Positions 52,994 through 62,670 of a stretch of DNA of 64,000 nt are shown piece by piece. The position numbers and the translations under genes are program-made. The notes under the pieces were generated by a model. It was not told the origin of the DNA, ran no database searches, and saw only the letters and a list, made by a program, of their open reading frames with translations. Source of the DNA: Pedobacter ginsenosidimutans (lineage in GTDB: Bacteria > Bacteroidota > Bacteroidia > Sphingobacteriales > Sphingobacteriaceae). The first letter of the stretch is position 1, and each line of letters opens with the position of its first letter. The DNA lies in assembly GCF_001442625.1 (NCBI RefSeq), contig NZ_LMZQ01000008.1, forward strand, positions 1 through 64,000, written 5' to 3'.

Positions 52994-54895
52994 ATGAGTG
53001 ATCAGATAAAACACGAATGCGGAATCGCTTTTATTCGCCTGTTAAAACCACTTTCTTACTACCAGCAAAAGTACGGTACAGCACTTTACGGCCTTAACAA
53101 ATTATACCTTTTAATGGAAAAACAGCATAACCGGGGCCAGGATGGCGCAGGTATTGCCACCATTAAGCTGGATATGAAACCGGGCAGTAGGTACATTAGC
53201 CGATACCGGAGCATGGCATCTAATGCGGTAGCAGATATCTTCGAATATGTACAGAACAAATTTGTCGATATCCAGGAAAACACGCCTGAATTAATGCAGG
53301 ATACAGAATGGCTCAAAAACAACGTAAGCTTTATCGGCGAGGTGTTAATGGGCCATTTGCGTTATGGTACACATGGTAAAAACAGCATCGAAAATTGCCA
53401 CCCTTTTTTAAGGCAAAACAACTGGATGACACGTAACCTGGTTATTGCGGGTAACTTCAACATGACGAATGTAGATGAGTTATTGGAGCAATTGTACGAG
53501 TTAGGTCAACATCCAAAAGAAAAAGCAGATACCGTAACGGTATTGGAAAAAATCGGTCACTTTTTAGATGATGAAAATCAGGAGCTTTTCGATCAGTATA
53601 AAAAGGAAGGACATGATAACGTTGCAATTACGCACAAAATATCAGATAACTTAGATATTGCGAACATTCTTCGCCGCTCAGCCAAAACATGGGATGGAGG
53701 TTATTCGATCTGTGGGATGGTGGGTAATGGCGATTCGTTCATTATGCGCGATCCGGCAGGTATCCGTCCGGCGTATTATTATTACGATGATGAGATTGTT
53801 GTAGCGGCATCGGAAAGGCCAGCTTTACAAACCGCATTTAATATCCAGTTTAAAGATGTTAAAGAGATCGATCCTGGGCATGCTTTAATTATCAAGAAAA
53901 ACGGCGAGGTAAGCATGGAGCAGTTCCGCGAGCCTACCGAAAGATTATCTTGTTCGTTTGAGCGCATCTATTTCTCAAAAGGAAGTGATGTAGAAATTTA
54001 CCGCGAGCGTAAACAGTTAGGCCGTTTATTAAGCGATAAAATCCTTCAGGCCGTTAATTACGATTTAAAAAATACAGTATTCTCATTTATTCCAAACACG
54101 GCAGAAGTAGCCTTTTTCGGAATGGTTGATGGTGTTCAGCAATATGTGCGCAGGCACCAGAAAGATATACTTTTACATAAAAAAGAAACATTAACAGATC
54201 AGCAGCTTGAAGACCTGTTATCTTTAGCACCCCGTGTAGAAAAGCTTGCGGTTAAGGATGTAAAACTGAGAACTTTTATTACTCAGGACGCAGACCGTAG
54301 CGAAATGGTTGCACATGTTTACGATACTACCTATGGTATTATCAATAACCACCAGGATACTTTAGTTGCATTGGATGATTCGATTGTACGTGGTACAACT
54401 TTAAAGCAAAGTATCATTAAAATTGTTGACCGTTTACATCCTAAGAAAATCATTATTGTTTCTTCTGCACCTCAGATCCGTTACCCTGATTGTTATGGTA
54501 TCGATATGAGTAGGATGGGGCAGTTCGTTGCTTTCGATGCGGCTATTCAACTGTTAACGGAGCGTGGTATGTGGCAGGTGATAGAAGATGTTTACACCAA
54601 ATGTAAAGCTTCGTTACTTTTACCAAAAGAGGAAATTGTAAATCACGTTAAGGAAATTTATAAACCGTTTACTCCAGAAGAAATTTCGGCTAAAATTGCA
54701 CAGATTATTACGCCAAAAGGCACTGTTGCTGAGGTTGAAGTAATTTATCAAAGTTTAGAGAACCTGCACGAAGCTTGTCCGAAAAATAAAGGAGACTGGT
54801 ATTTCTCAGGAAATTATCCTACCCCGGGTGGAAACAAAGTGGTTAATAAAGCTTTTGTTAACTGGAAAGAAGGAAACAACCAAAGGGCTTATTAA
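52994..54895 (+). CDS. long PurF-like amidophosphoribosyltransferase
   Basis: PurF transfers glutamine nitrogen to PRPP in the first purine step. From ATG 52994 this is 633 residues, against about 470-510 for usual PurF. After an 8-residue propeptide-like start, Cys9 (KHECGIAF) is the expected N-terminal nucleophile; HLRYGTHG (121-128) and GNFNMTN (153-159) belong to the glutaminase. The PRPP loop is LVALDDSIVRGTT (457-469). The extra length is partly in the 170-230 insert and the C-terminal 100 residues. It is probably a Bacteroidota-type second PurF; activity is inferred. The TTG at 52973 is inside the promoter box and rejected. Confidence 0.85.
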   Translation: MSDQIKHECGIAFIRLLKPLSYYQQKYGTALYGLNKLYLLMEKQHNRGQDGAGIATIKLDMKPGSRYISRYRSMASNAVADIFEYVQNKFVDIQENTPELMQDTEWLKNNVSFIGEVLMGHLRYGTHGKNSIENCHPFLRQNNWMTRNLVIAGNFNMTNVDELLEQLYELGQHPKEKADTVTVLEKIGHFLDDENQELFDQYKKEGHDNVAITHKISDNLDIANILRRSAKTWDGGYSICGMVGNGDSFIMRDPAGIRPAYYYYDDEIVVAASERPALQTAFNIQFKDVKEIDPGHALIIKKNGEVSMEQFREPTERLSCSFERIYFSKGSDVEIYRERKQLGRLLSDKILQAVNYDLKNTVFSFIPNTAEVAFFGMVDGVQQYVRRHQKDILLHKKETLTDQQLEDLLSLAPRVEKLAVKDVKLRTFITQDADRSEMVAHVYDTTYGIINNHQDTLVALDDSIVRGTTLKQSIIKIVDRLHPKKIIIVSSAPQIRYPDCYGIDMSRMGQFVAFDAAIQLLTERGMWQVIEDVYTKCKASLLLPKEEIVNHVKEIYKPFTPEEISAKIAQIITPKGTVAEVEVIYQSLENLHEACPKNKGDWYFSGNYPTPGGNKVVNKAFVNWKEGNNQRAY

Positions 54896-54917
54896 TCCCT
54901 AAAATATTTTAAATAAC

Positions 54918-54951
54918 AAATAGCTCATATTTTATATGGGCTATTTTTTTT
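54918..54951 (+). terminator. intrinsic terminator of the PurF-like gene
   Basis: AAATAGCTCATAT (54918-54930) pairs with ATATGGGCTATTT (54934-54946), one G-T wobble, with a T-run beyond. Confidence 0.88.
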
Positions 54952-54987
54952 GCGCTCATTTTCTGCCAGAGAGAACACTGGAGAAGA

Positions 54988-55013
54988 GCCCTTCGACTCC
55001 GCTCAGGGCGACA
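54988..55013. repeat. dispersed direct repeat, CCTTCGACTCCG family, copy 1
   Basis: The 26-base element GCCCTTCGACTCCGC...GACA recurs at 55227-55252 with three mismatches. It is related to the TTCGACAGGCTC arm at 11823. Confidence 0.7.
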
Positions 55014-55226
55014 TCGTTGCTCTCTACATTACCCTTAATTCATCTCAGGATCTTTCAAGGGATATGTAGATTTTACTACTGTCTTCCCCAATCTAAACCT
55101 GACATTCGCGTAAAGCCCGGAGCGAGGAACGAGTGAGGACTTGCAGCATAGGCAGGACTAACGCTTAATAACAGCATTGTACCTGCTTTTCAAAAAAAAC
55201 AAAAAACTGTTTAGTAATTTTTGTCT

Positions 55227-55252
55227 GCCCTTCGACTCCGCCAAGGGTGACA
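55227..55252. repeat. dispersed direct repeat, CCTTCGACTCCG family, copy 2
   Basis: Second copy in the same orientation as 54988-55013, 239 bases away. Confidence 0.7.
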
Positions 55253-55341
55253 AAACATGAAGAAATTCCGTGTGTTCTGTGTTTCCGTGGCTAACAACAA
55301 AACGTGTATACTGCGATTTGTTTATAATCTTTGGTAAAAAC

Positions 55342-55968
55342 CTATGCGTAAAACTTCAGATAAGTTTTAATGATCAGCCAGAAGGCAAAGAAGATAATAA
55401 CTACCCCGGCAATTTTATTGAGTTTCTTCAGTGCATCTTCTTTTATTTTATAACGGAGTTTGCTGGAGTAAAAACTCTTTGCACCGTCTATGCTCAATTG
55501 GGTGGCCATGGCGATAAAAAAGCAGACTAGTTTTTCGTTCAGCATGTTGTTCAGTTTAACCGAGATGATTCCGCTTACAATAATCCAGAACATTAAGGTA
55601 GAAGGAGTGAGGATGCACATTAAAAAACCTTTTATCACATAACCCCGTTTACTTACCTTTTGAAGCGTTGAACTATTATAGTGCACTGTTATTTTAGAAA
55701 CCAGGTAATATATACCTACGGCTAACAAAAACAGGCCCCCAATGGTGCCTACATATTTATCAAATTCTGCTTTATAATCGAAAAACTGGCTCCCAAAAAG
55801 GACTAATCCAATTAAGATCACATCACTAATAATTACGCCAACAGCTAAAGAAAACCCAGCTTTGAAGCCCCTCTCTATGCTGGTTTTGATCATTGCAAAA
55901 AATACCGGCCCTGTTAAAAACGACGAAATAATCCCTGCTCCTATACCTAGTAATATGGCTTCAAACAT
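55342..55968 (-). CDS. LysE family translocator
   Basis: This 208-residue membrane exporter of the LysE/RhtB type has about six membrane helices. The N-terminus MFEAILLGIGAGIISSFLTGPVFFAMIKTSIERG carries the helix-1 GPVFF motif, and GFKAGFSLAVGVIISDVILI follows as usual. It probably exports an amino acid. It is convergent with the PurF-like gene; an ATG at 55968 is the clear start. Confidence 0.92.
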   Translation of the reverse strand: MFEAILLGIGAGIISSFLTGPVFFAMIKTSIERGFKAGFSLAVGVIISDVILIGLVLFGSQFFDYKAEFDKYVGTIGGLFLLAVGIYYLVSKITVHYNSSTLQKVSKRGYVIKGFLMCILTPSTLMFWIIVSGIISVKLNNMLNEKLVCFFIAMATQLSIDGAKSFYSSKLRYKIKEDALKKLNKIAGVVIIFFAFWLIIKTYLKFYA

Positions 55969-56025
55969 GCATTGTATTGTTTATAATATGCGAATATGCA
56001 ATTTTATACCTAAACATATAACATT

Positions 56026-56033
56026 TATTTTTG
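56026..56033 (+). promoter_or_regulatory. -7 promoter box of the sugar MFS gene
   Basis: TATTTTTG matches TAnnTTTG, about 80 bases before the ATG at 56113, which leaves a long leader. A tandem GTTGCATA lies just downstream. Confidence 0.35.
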
Positions 56034-56112
56034 TTGCATAGGTTGCATAAAATTTACTGGTTTTCATTTTTTTTTTATTTATGTTTAGAGCCACTAAAAC
56101 TAAATTTAAAAA

Positions 56113-57549
56113 ATGAGTTCAGAACAAACACAAACCAAGTGGGGGCAATTTATTCCTTTGGTTACGGTATTCTTTTTCTGGGGCTTTGTAGCCGCCAGTA
56201 ATGACATTTTAATACCGGTATTTAAAAAAGCTTTTGATTTATCGCAAGCCGAAAGTCAATTGGTTTCATTGGCATTTTATATAGCTTACACAGTTGGCGC
56301 TTTAATTTATAACGGTATTTCTGTTATAATAGGACAAGATATTGTAAACAAACTGGGTTATAAAAATTCGCTTGCGCTTGGCCTGGTTATTTCTGCACTT
56401 GGAACCTTATTGTTTTATCCAGCGGCAAACCTTCACTCGTTCCCTTTAATGCTTTCGGGTTTGTTTATCGTAGCCTTGGGTTTTTCATTACAACAAACAG
56501 TGGCGAATCCATTGGCAATTGCATTAGGTCCGATTACAACCGGCTCGCAACGTTTAACCTTGGCTGGCGGTATCAATAACTTTGGTACTACTATCGGCCC
56601 GCTAATTGTGAGTTTTGCTATTTTCGGTTCTGCAGCAAATGCATCTACCAATATCAGTGTAGAAAGTGTTAAAATTCCATATCTAATTTTGGGAGTTGCT
56701 TTTATTGCCGTTGCTATTTTCTTGAAAATGTCATCATTGCCTGATCGACCTGCTTTGGTGGAAGCCTCGGTTGATGATACTAAATCGATTAAGGGATCTG
56801 CTTTGCAATACCCACAATTGGTTTTGGGCATGATTGCTATTTTTGTTTACGTAGGCGTTGAGGTTTCTACCGCAAGTAACCTGCCTGCTTATATGGAGAA
56901 AGATTTAGGATTTGCCATAAAAGATATTGCACCTTATATCTCGTTATATTGGGCAAGTATGATGATTGGACGTTGGACAGGTGCTGTTGAAGCTTTTACT
57001 GATAATATCAGCACACAAAAAGTATTACGTTTTATTGCACCATATTTAGCTTTTGGTATTTTCTTAGCCGTAAATGCCATTGCAAAACATGATCTTGCTC
57101 CATTTTATGTATACGGTTTGATTATATTGGTGTTAATTGCTGCTGATATGGCGAGTAAAGGTAATCCAGCCAGAATGTTATTGATTTTTTCGGCAATTGG
57201 TATTACTGCACTATTAATCGGAATGTTTACCAAAGGAATGGTAAGTGTTTATGCCATTACCAGTGTAGGCTTATTCTGTAGCACTTTATGGCCTTGTATT
57301 TTTACCTTGGCAGTAAGCGGTTTAGGTAAACACACCAGTCAGGGAAGTAGCTTCTTAATTATGATGATTATGGGCGGTGGTATTATTAGCTGGGCACAAG
57401 GTGCAGTATCAGAATTTACAGGTATCCAATACAGTTATGTGGTTGGTATTATCTGTTTTGCTTACCTGGCATTTTATGCCTGGAGAGTAAGTGGGATTTT
57501 AAGATCGCAGGGAATTTCTTTCGATAAGAAACTTTCTGGCGGACATTAA
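56113..57549 (+). CDS. sugar MFS transporter, FucP type
   Basis: This 478-residue 12-helix symporter resembles the fucose/glucose/galactose H+ symporter branch. The N-terminus PLVTVFFFWGFVAASNDILIPVFKKAF and the SLAFYIAYTVGALIYNGIS helix are typical, as is LGFSLQQTVANPLAIALGP in helix 4-5 with ITTGSQRLTLAGGINNFGTTIGP. The substrate is probably a hexose, but no sugar-utilisation genes are adjacent. A terminator lies just after the stop. Confidence 0.92.
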   Translation: MSSEQTQTKWGQFIPLVTVFFFWGFVAASNDILIPVFKKAFDLSQAESQLVSLAFYIAYTVGALIYNGISVIIGQDIVNKLGYKNSLALGLVISALGTLLFYPAANLHSFPLMLSGLFIVALGFSLQQTVANPLAIALGPITTGSQRLTLAGGINNFGTTIGPLIVSFAIFGSAANASTNISVESVKIPYLILGVAFIAVAIFLKMSSLPDRPALVEASVDDTKSIKGSALQYPQLVLGMIAIFVYVGVEVSTASNLPAYMEKDLGFAIKDIAPYISLYWASMMIGRWTGAVEAFTDNISTQKVLRFIAPYLAFGIFLAVNAIAKHDLAPFYVYGLIILVLIAADMASKGNPARMLLIFSAIGITALLIGMFTKGMVSVYAITSVGLFCSTLWPCIFTLAVSGLGKHTSQGSSFLIMMIMGGGIISWAQGAVSEFTGIQYSYVVGIICFAYLAFYAWRVSGILRSQGISFDKKLSGGH

Positions 57550-57570
57550 TTTTTAATAAAGTAATTTTGC

Positions 57571-57604
57571 AGCCACAGGGATTTATTTCTTTGTGGCTTT
57601 TTTG
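57571..57604 (+). terminator. intrinsic terminator after the sugar MFS gene
   Basis: AGCCACA (57571-57577) pairs with TGTGGCT (57592-57598), followed by a T-run. A TAATTTTG box at 57562-57569 just before it may start the next transcript inside this stem. Confidence 0.75.
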
Positions 57605-57613
57605 ATTTTTATA

Positions 57614-58072
57614 ATGGCAGATAAACCAAGTTTCGATTCGATATTTATGAACCTTGCCACCGATTTGGCAGCCCGTTCGCATTGCGTACGTGCACATGTA
57701 GGTGCAGTGCTCACAAAAGATACCCGTATTATTTCTATTGGCTACAATGGCCCGCCAGCTGGTACGCACAATTGCGACGAGGAATGGCCAGAACATGGCT
57801 GTGCGCGTGATAGTAAGGGAAGTTGCTCTTTAGCCTTACACGCTGAGGAGAATGCAATCCTGTATGCTTCTAAAAACGGATCGAAAATAGAAGGCTGTAC
57901 TTTATACACCACCTTATCGCCCTGTATTGCCTGTGCCCGTTTGATTCTGTCGTCGGGAATTAAATTGGTGTATTATTCTAAATCGTATGCGGCTTACAAA
58001 GGTTTGCCCAGCGATGAAGGTGTAGACTTTTTACGAAAATTTGGGGTTGAGGTGGTTTTGATGGAATCGTAG
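57614..58072 (+). CDS. dCMP deaminase family protein
   Basis: From the ATG at 57614 this is a 152-residue zinc deaminase. The zinc-binding HAEENAIL motif is near 76-83 (His76, catalytic Glu78) and PCIACARL near 103-110 supplies the two cysteines. It resembles ComEB/dCMP deaminase, turning dCMP into dUMP for thymidylate. An upstream GTG at 57593 lies within the terminator stem and is rejected. No allosteric tail is evident. Confidence 0.92.
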   Translation: MADKPSFDSIFMNLATDLAARSHCVRAHVGAVLTKDTRIISIGYNGPPAGTHNCDEEWPEHGCARDSKGSCSLALHAEENAILYASKNGSKIEGCTLYTTLSPCIACARLILSSGIKLVYYSKSYAAYKGLPSDEGVDFLRKFGVEVVLMES

Positions 58073-58357
58073 AGGTCTATTTGTAGTTGCAAGTATTTCA
58101 TATTGATTATTGTTACTGCAAATTGGCAACTGTAGACTGAAAACCGATTCATTAGTCATTGGTTCATGGCTTATTCATTAATTGTTTAAATCGACTCTGG
58201 ATTTTTTTCCTTTAAACTTCCGCTCCGAGTATTTTGGTAGTCCATCTAAATCTATTTCTATGTGCTTGCGACGAGATATTTTGATAAAATATAGGCACTA
58301 TGGATTTGACTTTAAATTACAAAGGGGTGATCTCTCGACCATCCCCAAACTAAACTA

Positions 58358-59140
58358 TTACTCAATCCATTCTGATGGAGGTGGAGTTATCGAAGGCTCC
58401 TTAAAATTTGGATGTGCAATATAATAATGAATTACACCTTGACTATCTTTCAGCGCAGCAAGTTTAAATGTCACTAGTTTTGGTGGTCCAAGAGTACAAT
58501 GTCCAAAACCTTGAAACCCAATTCTAGTAATTTTAACTTTTTGAATTGCTGGATTAAATGTTCTATCATAATATTTTTCTGCAACATCAAACTTATCCTC
58601 TGGATGGTCAACTAACCAACTGTTAGTTTGTTGAAACTGATTAAGAAAAACTGTAAAAGTTTCTCCAGCATCGTCTTTTCCGTTAAAGGTCATACTGCTC
58701 CAAGTACTTGTAATTTTTTGCACAGTAGGCGACCCGCAATCTATCCGAGTATAGGCAAATATTCTGGATGCACTTTCACTACTATTACCGGGATCACTCC
58801 CTAAAAGAGTACCAACTTCTCCAGTTGGATATTCTGGAGTTCCACCAATAACCGCAACGGCATATCCAACAGCATATCCTTCACGTAGTTGTACATGTGC
58901 CATCTGTATAGTGAAACCGTCCCAAGGAATCAGAGTTTTCCATTGTGTACCATCTCCGTAGGGGAATAATTCACTTTTTGCGTAAGATTCCCAATTCGGA
59001 ACATTCGCTGATGCATTAGGTTTACCTGAAAAAGTCTCTAGTTCTTTCTCTGGTTCAATGATGCTGTCTTTTTTACAGCCATAAAAGGTAAAAGTTGCGG
59101 ACAAAGCAAGGCCGAGCATTAAGCTTAAATGTTTTTTCAT
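58358..59140 (-). CDS. hypothetical lipoprotein
   Basis: This 260-residue lipoprotein has lipobox FYGC (Cys22) and a Glu/Pro linker before residue 45. The body has no recognisable motif; it contains scattered aromatic and glycine turns (PWDGFTIQMAHVQLREGY) and a C-terminal PPPSEWIE. It is a single minus-strand gene with no operon partner. Codon use looks like its neighbours. Function unknown. Confidence 0.7.
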   Translation of the reverse strand: MKKHLSLMLGLALSATFTFYGCKKDSIIEPEKELETFSGKPNASANVPNWESYAKSELFPYGDGTQWKTLIPWDGFTIQMAHVQLREGYAVGYAVAVIGGTPEYPTGEVGTLLGSDPGNSSESASRIFAYTRIDCGSPTVQKITSTWSSMTFNGKDDAGETFTVFLNQFQQTNSWLVDHPEDKFDVAEKYYDRTFNPAIQKVKITRIGFQGFGHCTLGPPKLVTFKLAALKDSQGVIHYYIAHPNFKEPSITPPPSEWIE

Positions 59141-59406
59141 AGATATAGATTAAGTTTAGTAATTAATAGATGTAAGATATGTAAATCTTTATTAACTTGA
59201 ATATAAGTATGGTAGATAATTAAATAAATCTAATTTCGAACCTATAGCTTTATTTACGGGTTTGAATATTTGCAAAATACTGATATTTAACTATATGGTT
59301 TATCAGCCACATCTAGTAAGTAGAATAACTTACCCTCCCCACACATACTTTGCAGGTAATTTCGCTATGTAACCCATTCACCAAGGATTTTACAGGGTGC
59401 AAACAC

Positions 59407-59579
59407 ATGAAGCAAAAATTAATAGTATTGCTAAATACCTCGTTTGCAAGCAAGGGCTTTAATAAAAAAGAATTAGAGAGTTTGTCCGATTTAATCATTG
59501 GACAACAGTAGCAAGCAGACAAGTATCTGGTGTTAAAAAGTCTGTTAAAGCCGTAACCCACAATCACGCTAGCATTTGA
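59407..59579 (+). pseudogene. frameshifted remnant of a small helical protein
   Basis: From ATG 59407 a 34-residue frame (ending DLIIGQQ) stops at TAG 59509. In the overlapping frame beginning at 59508 the text continues VASRQVSGVKKSVKAVTHN to TGA 59577. The two pieces look like one helical protein broken by a frameshift. The first part resembles, from memory, small proteins of Bacteroidota prophages. Identity is uncertain. Confidence 0.3.
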
Positions 59580-59771
59580 ATCTGAAGCTTCAGTTACCAC
59601 AGATTTGATCGTTAAGTTTTTTCTAAGCTTAAACGTGTTTGTAATGAGCCGATTGTCCGCCTTTAACAAAACATCACTAAATTGATAGTGGTATATTTTG
59701 CTAAAAAGAAAGGTAATATAATGGGTTTTCAATTGTTTATATACCGTATTTTATTTATCCTTATTTATACC

Positions 59772-59779
59772 TATTTTTG
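59772..59779 (+). promoter_or_regulatory. -7 promoter box of guaA, start-codon proximal
   Basis: TATTTTTG matches TAnnTTTG, and only three bases separate it from the guaA ATG. A TTTT 19 bases upstream is a weak -33. A leaderless mRNA is predicted. Confidence 0.5.
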
Positions 59780-59782
59780 CGG

Positions 59783-61312
59783 ATGCAAGAAAAAATCATT
59801 ATCGTCGATTTTGGTTCGCAATTTACACAACTCATCGCTCGTAGGGTTCGCGAACTAAATATTTACTGTGAAATATATCCATACAACAATCTTCCTGAGG
59901 TTACGCCTGATGTAAAAGGAGTTATTTTTTCGGGTAGTCCATTCTCTGTTCGTCAGGAAGATGCGCCTCAGATCGATTTATCGAAATACCATTTAAAATT
60001 TCCTTTATTGGCTGTTTGTTATGGTGCACAATATATAGCCCAACATTCTGGCGGTGCAGTTCAGCCATCTTCAACACGCGAATATGGCCGCGCTAACCTG
60101 AATTTTGTAAACCAGGAGAATAAATTATTTAAAGGCATTAACATCGGTTCGCAAGTTTGGATGAGCCATGGAGATACGATTACCGATATTCCAGCAAATT
60201 TTGAGCTGATTGCCAGTACCGATAGTGTAAAAGTGGCTGCTTACCATATTAAAGATTCAGATACTTATGCCATCCAGTTCCATCCTGAGGTAACGCATAG
60301 TATTGATGGGAAAATCCTGTTAGAAAACTTCTTGGTAGATATTTGCGGATGCAGCCAGGACTGGACTTCTGCCGCTTTTGTTGAAACTACAATTGCCGAT
60401 ATTAAAGCTACCGTAGGTAACGATAAGGTTGTTTTGGCACTTTCAGGTGGTGTTGACAGTAGTGTTGCAGCGGTACTTTTGCATAAAGCCATCGGTACAA
60501 ACCTACACTGTATATTTGTTGATAATGGTTTATTGCGTAAAAACGAATATGAAAGTGTTTTAGAGCAGTATAAAGATTTTGGCTTAAATATTAAAGGCGT
60601 TGATGCAAAGGATAAATTCTTAGGACAATTAGCTGGAGTAGAAGATCCGGAAACAAAACGTAAAATTATTGGGCGTGTATTTATCGAAGTTTTCGACGAA
60701 GAATCTCACCTGATCCAAGATGTAAAGTGGTTGGCCCAAGGTACTATCTATCCTGATATTATTGAATCGGTTTCGGTTAAAGGTCCATCAGCAACTATAA
60801 AATCGCACCATAATGTAGGTGGTTTGCCAGATTTTATGAAACTTAAAGTAGTAGAGCCACTTAAAACTTTGTTTAAGGATGAAGTAAGAAGAGTGGGCAC
60901 CACTTTAGGGTTAGAATCGTTTATTTTAGGCCGTCACCCATTTCCTGGACCAGGCTTAGGTATTCGTATTATCGGAGAAGTTACTCCAGAAAAAGTTGCT
61001 ATTTTACAAGATGCCGATAAAATTTATATCGACAATTTAAAAGAAGCGGGCCTTTACGATAAAGTATGGCAGGCAGGCGCTATCTTCTTGCCAGTAAGAT
61101 CTGTTGGGGTGATGGGCGATGAGCGTACTTACGAAAATGTAATTGCATTAAGAGCGGTTGAATCACTTGATGGGATGACTGCAGATTGGTGCCATTTACC
61201 TTACCCGGTATTGGCTAAAATCTCAAACGAAATCATCAATAAAGTTAAAGGGATCAATAGAGTGGTATACGATATCAGCTCTAAACCACCTGCAACTATC
61301 GAGTGGGAATAG
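59783..61312 (+). CDS. guaA: GMP synthase (glutamine-hydrolysing)
   Basis: This 509-residue enzyme aminates XMP to GMP. The N-terminal glutaminase has nucleophile Cys79 ([11 protein letters not shown]) and the His167/Glu169 pair in QFHPEVTHS; the ATP-pyrophosphatase P-loop is LSGGVDSS (220-227), and the C-terminal dimer domain ends [17 protein letters not shown]. The ATG at 59783 matches the family N-terminus ([13 protein letters not shown]); a TTG six bases upstream lies in the promoter box. A terminator-like hairpin follows. Confidence 0.97.
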   Translation: MQEKIIIVDFGSQFTQLIARRVRELNIYCEIYPYNNLPEVTPDVKGVIFSGSPFSVRQEDAPQIDLSKYHLKFPLLAVCYGAQYIAQHSGGAVQPSSTREYGRANLNFVNQENKLFKGINIGSQVWMSHGDTITDIPANFELIASTDSVKVAAYHIKDSDTYAIQFHPEVTHSIDGKILLENFLVDICGCSQDWTSAAFVETTIADIKATVGNDKVVLALSGGVDSSVAAVLLHKAIGTNLHCIFVDNGLLRKNEYESVLEQYKDFGLNIKGVDAKDKFLGQLAGVEDPETKRKIIGRVFIEVFDEESHLIQDVKWLAQGTIYPDIIESVSVKGPSATIKSHHNVGGLPDFMKLKVVEPLKTLFKDEVRRVGTTLGLESFILGRHPFPGPGLGIRIIGEVTPEKVAILQDADKIYIDNLKEAGLYDKVWQAGAIFLPVRSVGVMGDERTYENVIALRAVESLDGMTADWCHLPYPVLAKISNEIINKVKGINRVVYDISSKPPATIEWE

Positions 61313-61369
61313 GTTTTAGTTCGGAGTCCTGGGTCTTTAGTCAGGAGTCGATATACAAATAATATGATT

Positions 61370-61402
61370 ATGCTAGCAAGGTGGAATAAACTTTGCTAGC
61401 AT
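61370..61402 (+). terminator. terminator-like hairpin between guaA and the next gene
   Basis: ATGCTAGCAA (61370-61379) pairs perfectly with TTGCTAGCAT (61393-61402). The T-tail is short, so termination may be partial. Confidence 0.65.
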
Positions 61403-61423
61403 ATTTTGTTAAAAATGATAGGT

Positions 61424-62635
61424 ATGAATTTCAAGAAGGTTTATTGGTTGCTGGTTTTGTTTACAGTAGTTTTGGGTGCTTGCTCGCCTAAAATCAGGAC
61501 ACCCAAGCCCGAAACGAGCAAACCGGTTGAAAAAGAAAAGCCAGTAGATAAAAAGCCTATCAAAAAGTTTTCGCAGGCAAGTGTTTCCTTGCTTGTTCCC
61601 TTTAAATTGGATGAGCTGAATTTAAAAACAGCCACAAAAGCAGATATCGAAAAATATGCCATGCCTATCGATTTTTATCAGGGCTTTAAATTGGGATTAG
61701 ATTCTGCCGCGGCCCAGGGTATAAATTTTAAGCTAAATGTTTTCGATACACAGGATGATAATGCACATATATCGGTTTTATACAAAAATGAGCGTTTTAA
61801 ACAAAGCAATTTAATTATTGGCCCTGTTTTTCCTGATGGGTTAAAGTTTATCTCCAATTATGCCAAAGAAAATAATGCAATCATTGTATCTCCTTTGGCT
61901 GCTTCCGAACCTGCCGAATTTAACAATCCAAATCTGGTGTCCATTGTAAATAATATTGGTTTACATGGAAAAAAGATAGCCACATATATTGCTAAAAATT
62001 ATAATCCTGCCAATACGATAGTGGTATTGATTAACCCTAAGAAAACAGAAGACGAACAATTTGCAGCACCAATAAGAAACTATCTTCAAGCCAATACCAA
62101 GTTTGTGGTACAGGAGTATGCTTCGGCCTATGCGTTTGAAACAAAAATGATCAAAGGCAAAGAATATGCCGTGGTGCTTACCTCATCCGACAGAACTTTT
62201 GTATTGCCAACCGTAGAAAAACTGTATAAATTAAAGCATCTAGCCACAGGTGGCTATAGTATTAATCTATTTGGACATCCTAATTGGGTAAAACAGAACT
62301 ACCCAACCGATAAATTACAAGATCTAAACACCATTATCAGCTCGTCTTATAAAATAGATTACAAAAATAGTGCAGTTGTCGCCTTTATTAAAAAATACCG
62401 CTACAGGTATGGATTTGAGCCTGGAGAATACGCTTTTAAGGGCTTTGATGTTGGCTATTACTTCGGTAAACTGTTAACTACTTATGGAGAGGATTATAGA
62501 GATTATCTGATAAAAGATAAATATAAAGGCCTCCATAATAACTTTTCATTTATCCATGATGAAAAATTAGGCTATATTAACACCAGTTTAATGTTACTGA
62601 AGTTTAAAAACTTTGCGTTAAACATAGTTGAGTAA
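61424..62635 (+). CDS. periplasmic-binding-protein-like lipoprotein
   Basis: From ATG 61424 it has 403 residues, a lipoprotein signal (LGAC, Cys20) and a Lys/Pro-rich linker. The body from about residue 45 resembles a type 1 periplasmic-binding domain like that of branched-chain amino acid ABC binding proteins or LpoA: VSLLVPFKLDELNL, SNLIIGPVFPDG, AIIVSPLAAS and KGFDVGYYFGKLL. No ABC permease genes are adjacent, so a free-standing sensor or LpoA-like cell-wall role is possible. ATG 61415 is an alternative start. Confidence 0.82.
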   Translation: MNFKKVYWLLVLFTVVLGACSPKIRTPKPETSKPVEKEKPVDKKPIKKFSQASVSLLVPFKLDELNLKTATKADIEKYAMPIDFYQGFKLGLDSAAAQGINFKLNVFDTQDDNAHISVLYKNERFKQSNLIIGPVFPDGLKFISNYAKENNAIIVSPLAASEPAEFNNPNLVSIVNNIGLHGKKIATYIAKNYNPANTIVVLINPKKTEDEQFAAPIRNYLQANTKFVVQEYASAYAFETKMIKGKEYAVVLTSSDRTFVLPTVEKLYKLKHLATGGYSINLFGHPNWVKQNYPTDKLQDLNTIISSSYKIDYKNSAVVAFIKKYRYRYGFEPGEYAFKGFDVGYYFGKLLTTYGEDYRDYLIKDKYKGLHNNFSFIHDEKLGYINTSLMLLKFKNFALNIVE

Positions 62636-62670
62636 TTCTATATTTATTTTTCTTCCATTTTAATTATTGC

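Larger units (their letters stand above)
54896..55341. other. 446-base non-coding gap with repeats
   Basis: No gene was found. It contains the terminator of the PurF-like gene, two direct repeats (54988 and 55227), an AGCGAGGAACGAG-type repeat near 55121-55160, and the 17-base stretch at 55275 shared with 29830. Confidence 0.6.
59141..59782. other. 642-base gap with a decayed reading frame
   Basis: Besides the remnant at 59407 and the guaA promoter box, only AT-rich sequence is seen. An open minus-strand frame at 59313-59732 lacks codon and protein features of a gene. Confidence 0.55.

Noticed and set aside
55270..55530. 86-codon plus-strand frame overlapping the LysE gene end
   Set aside because: It starts within a dispersed repeat and most of it is antisense to the exporter gene.
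56433..56831. 132-codon minus-strand frame in the sugar MFS gene
   Set aside because: Antisense to a transporter gene; composition mirrors its hydrophobic codons.
58182..58424. 80-codon plus-strand frame before the lipoprotein gene
   Set aside because: Basic, low-quality composition, overlaps the end of the opposite gene and has no promoter or homology clue.
59313..59732. 139-codon minus-strand frame containing VIVGYG, which recalls the SusC GYG motif
   Set aside because: Only a six-residue resemblance; rest is Cys/Asn-rich with no signal peptide or barrel pattern, and the opposite strand holds a better remnant.
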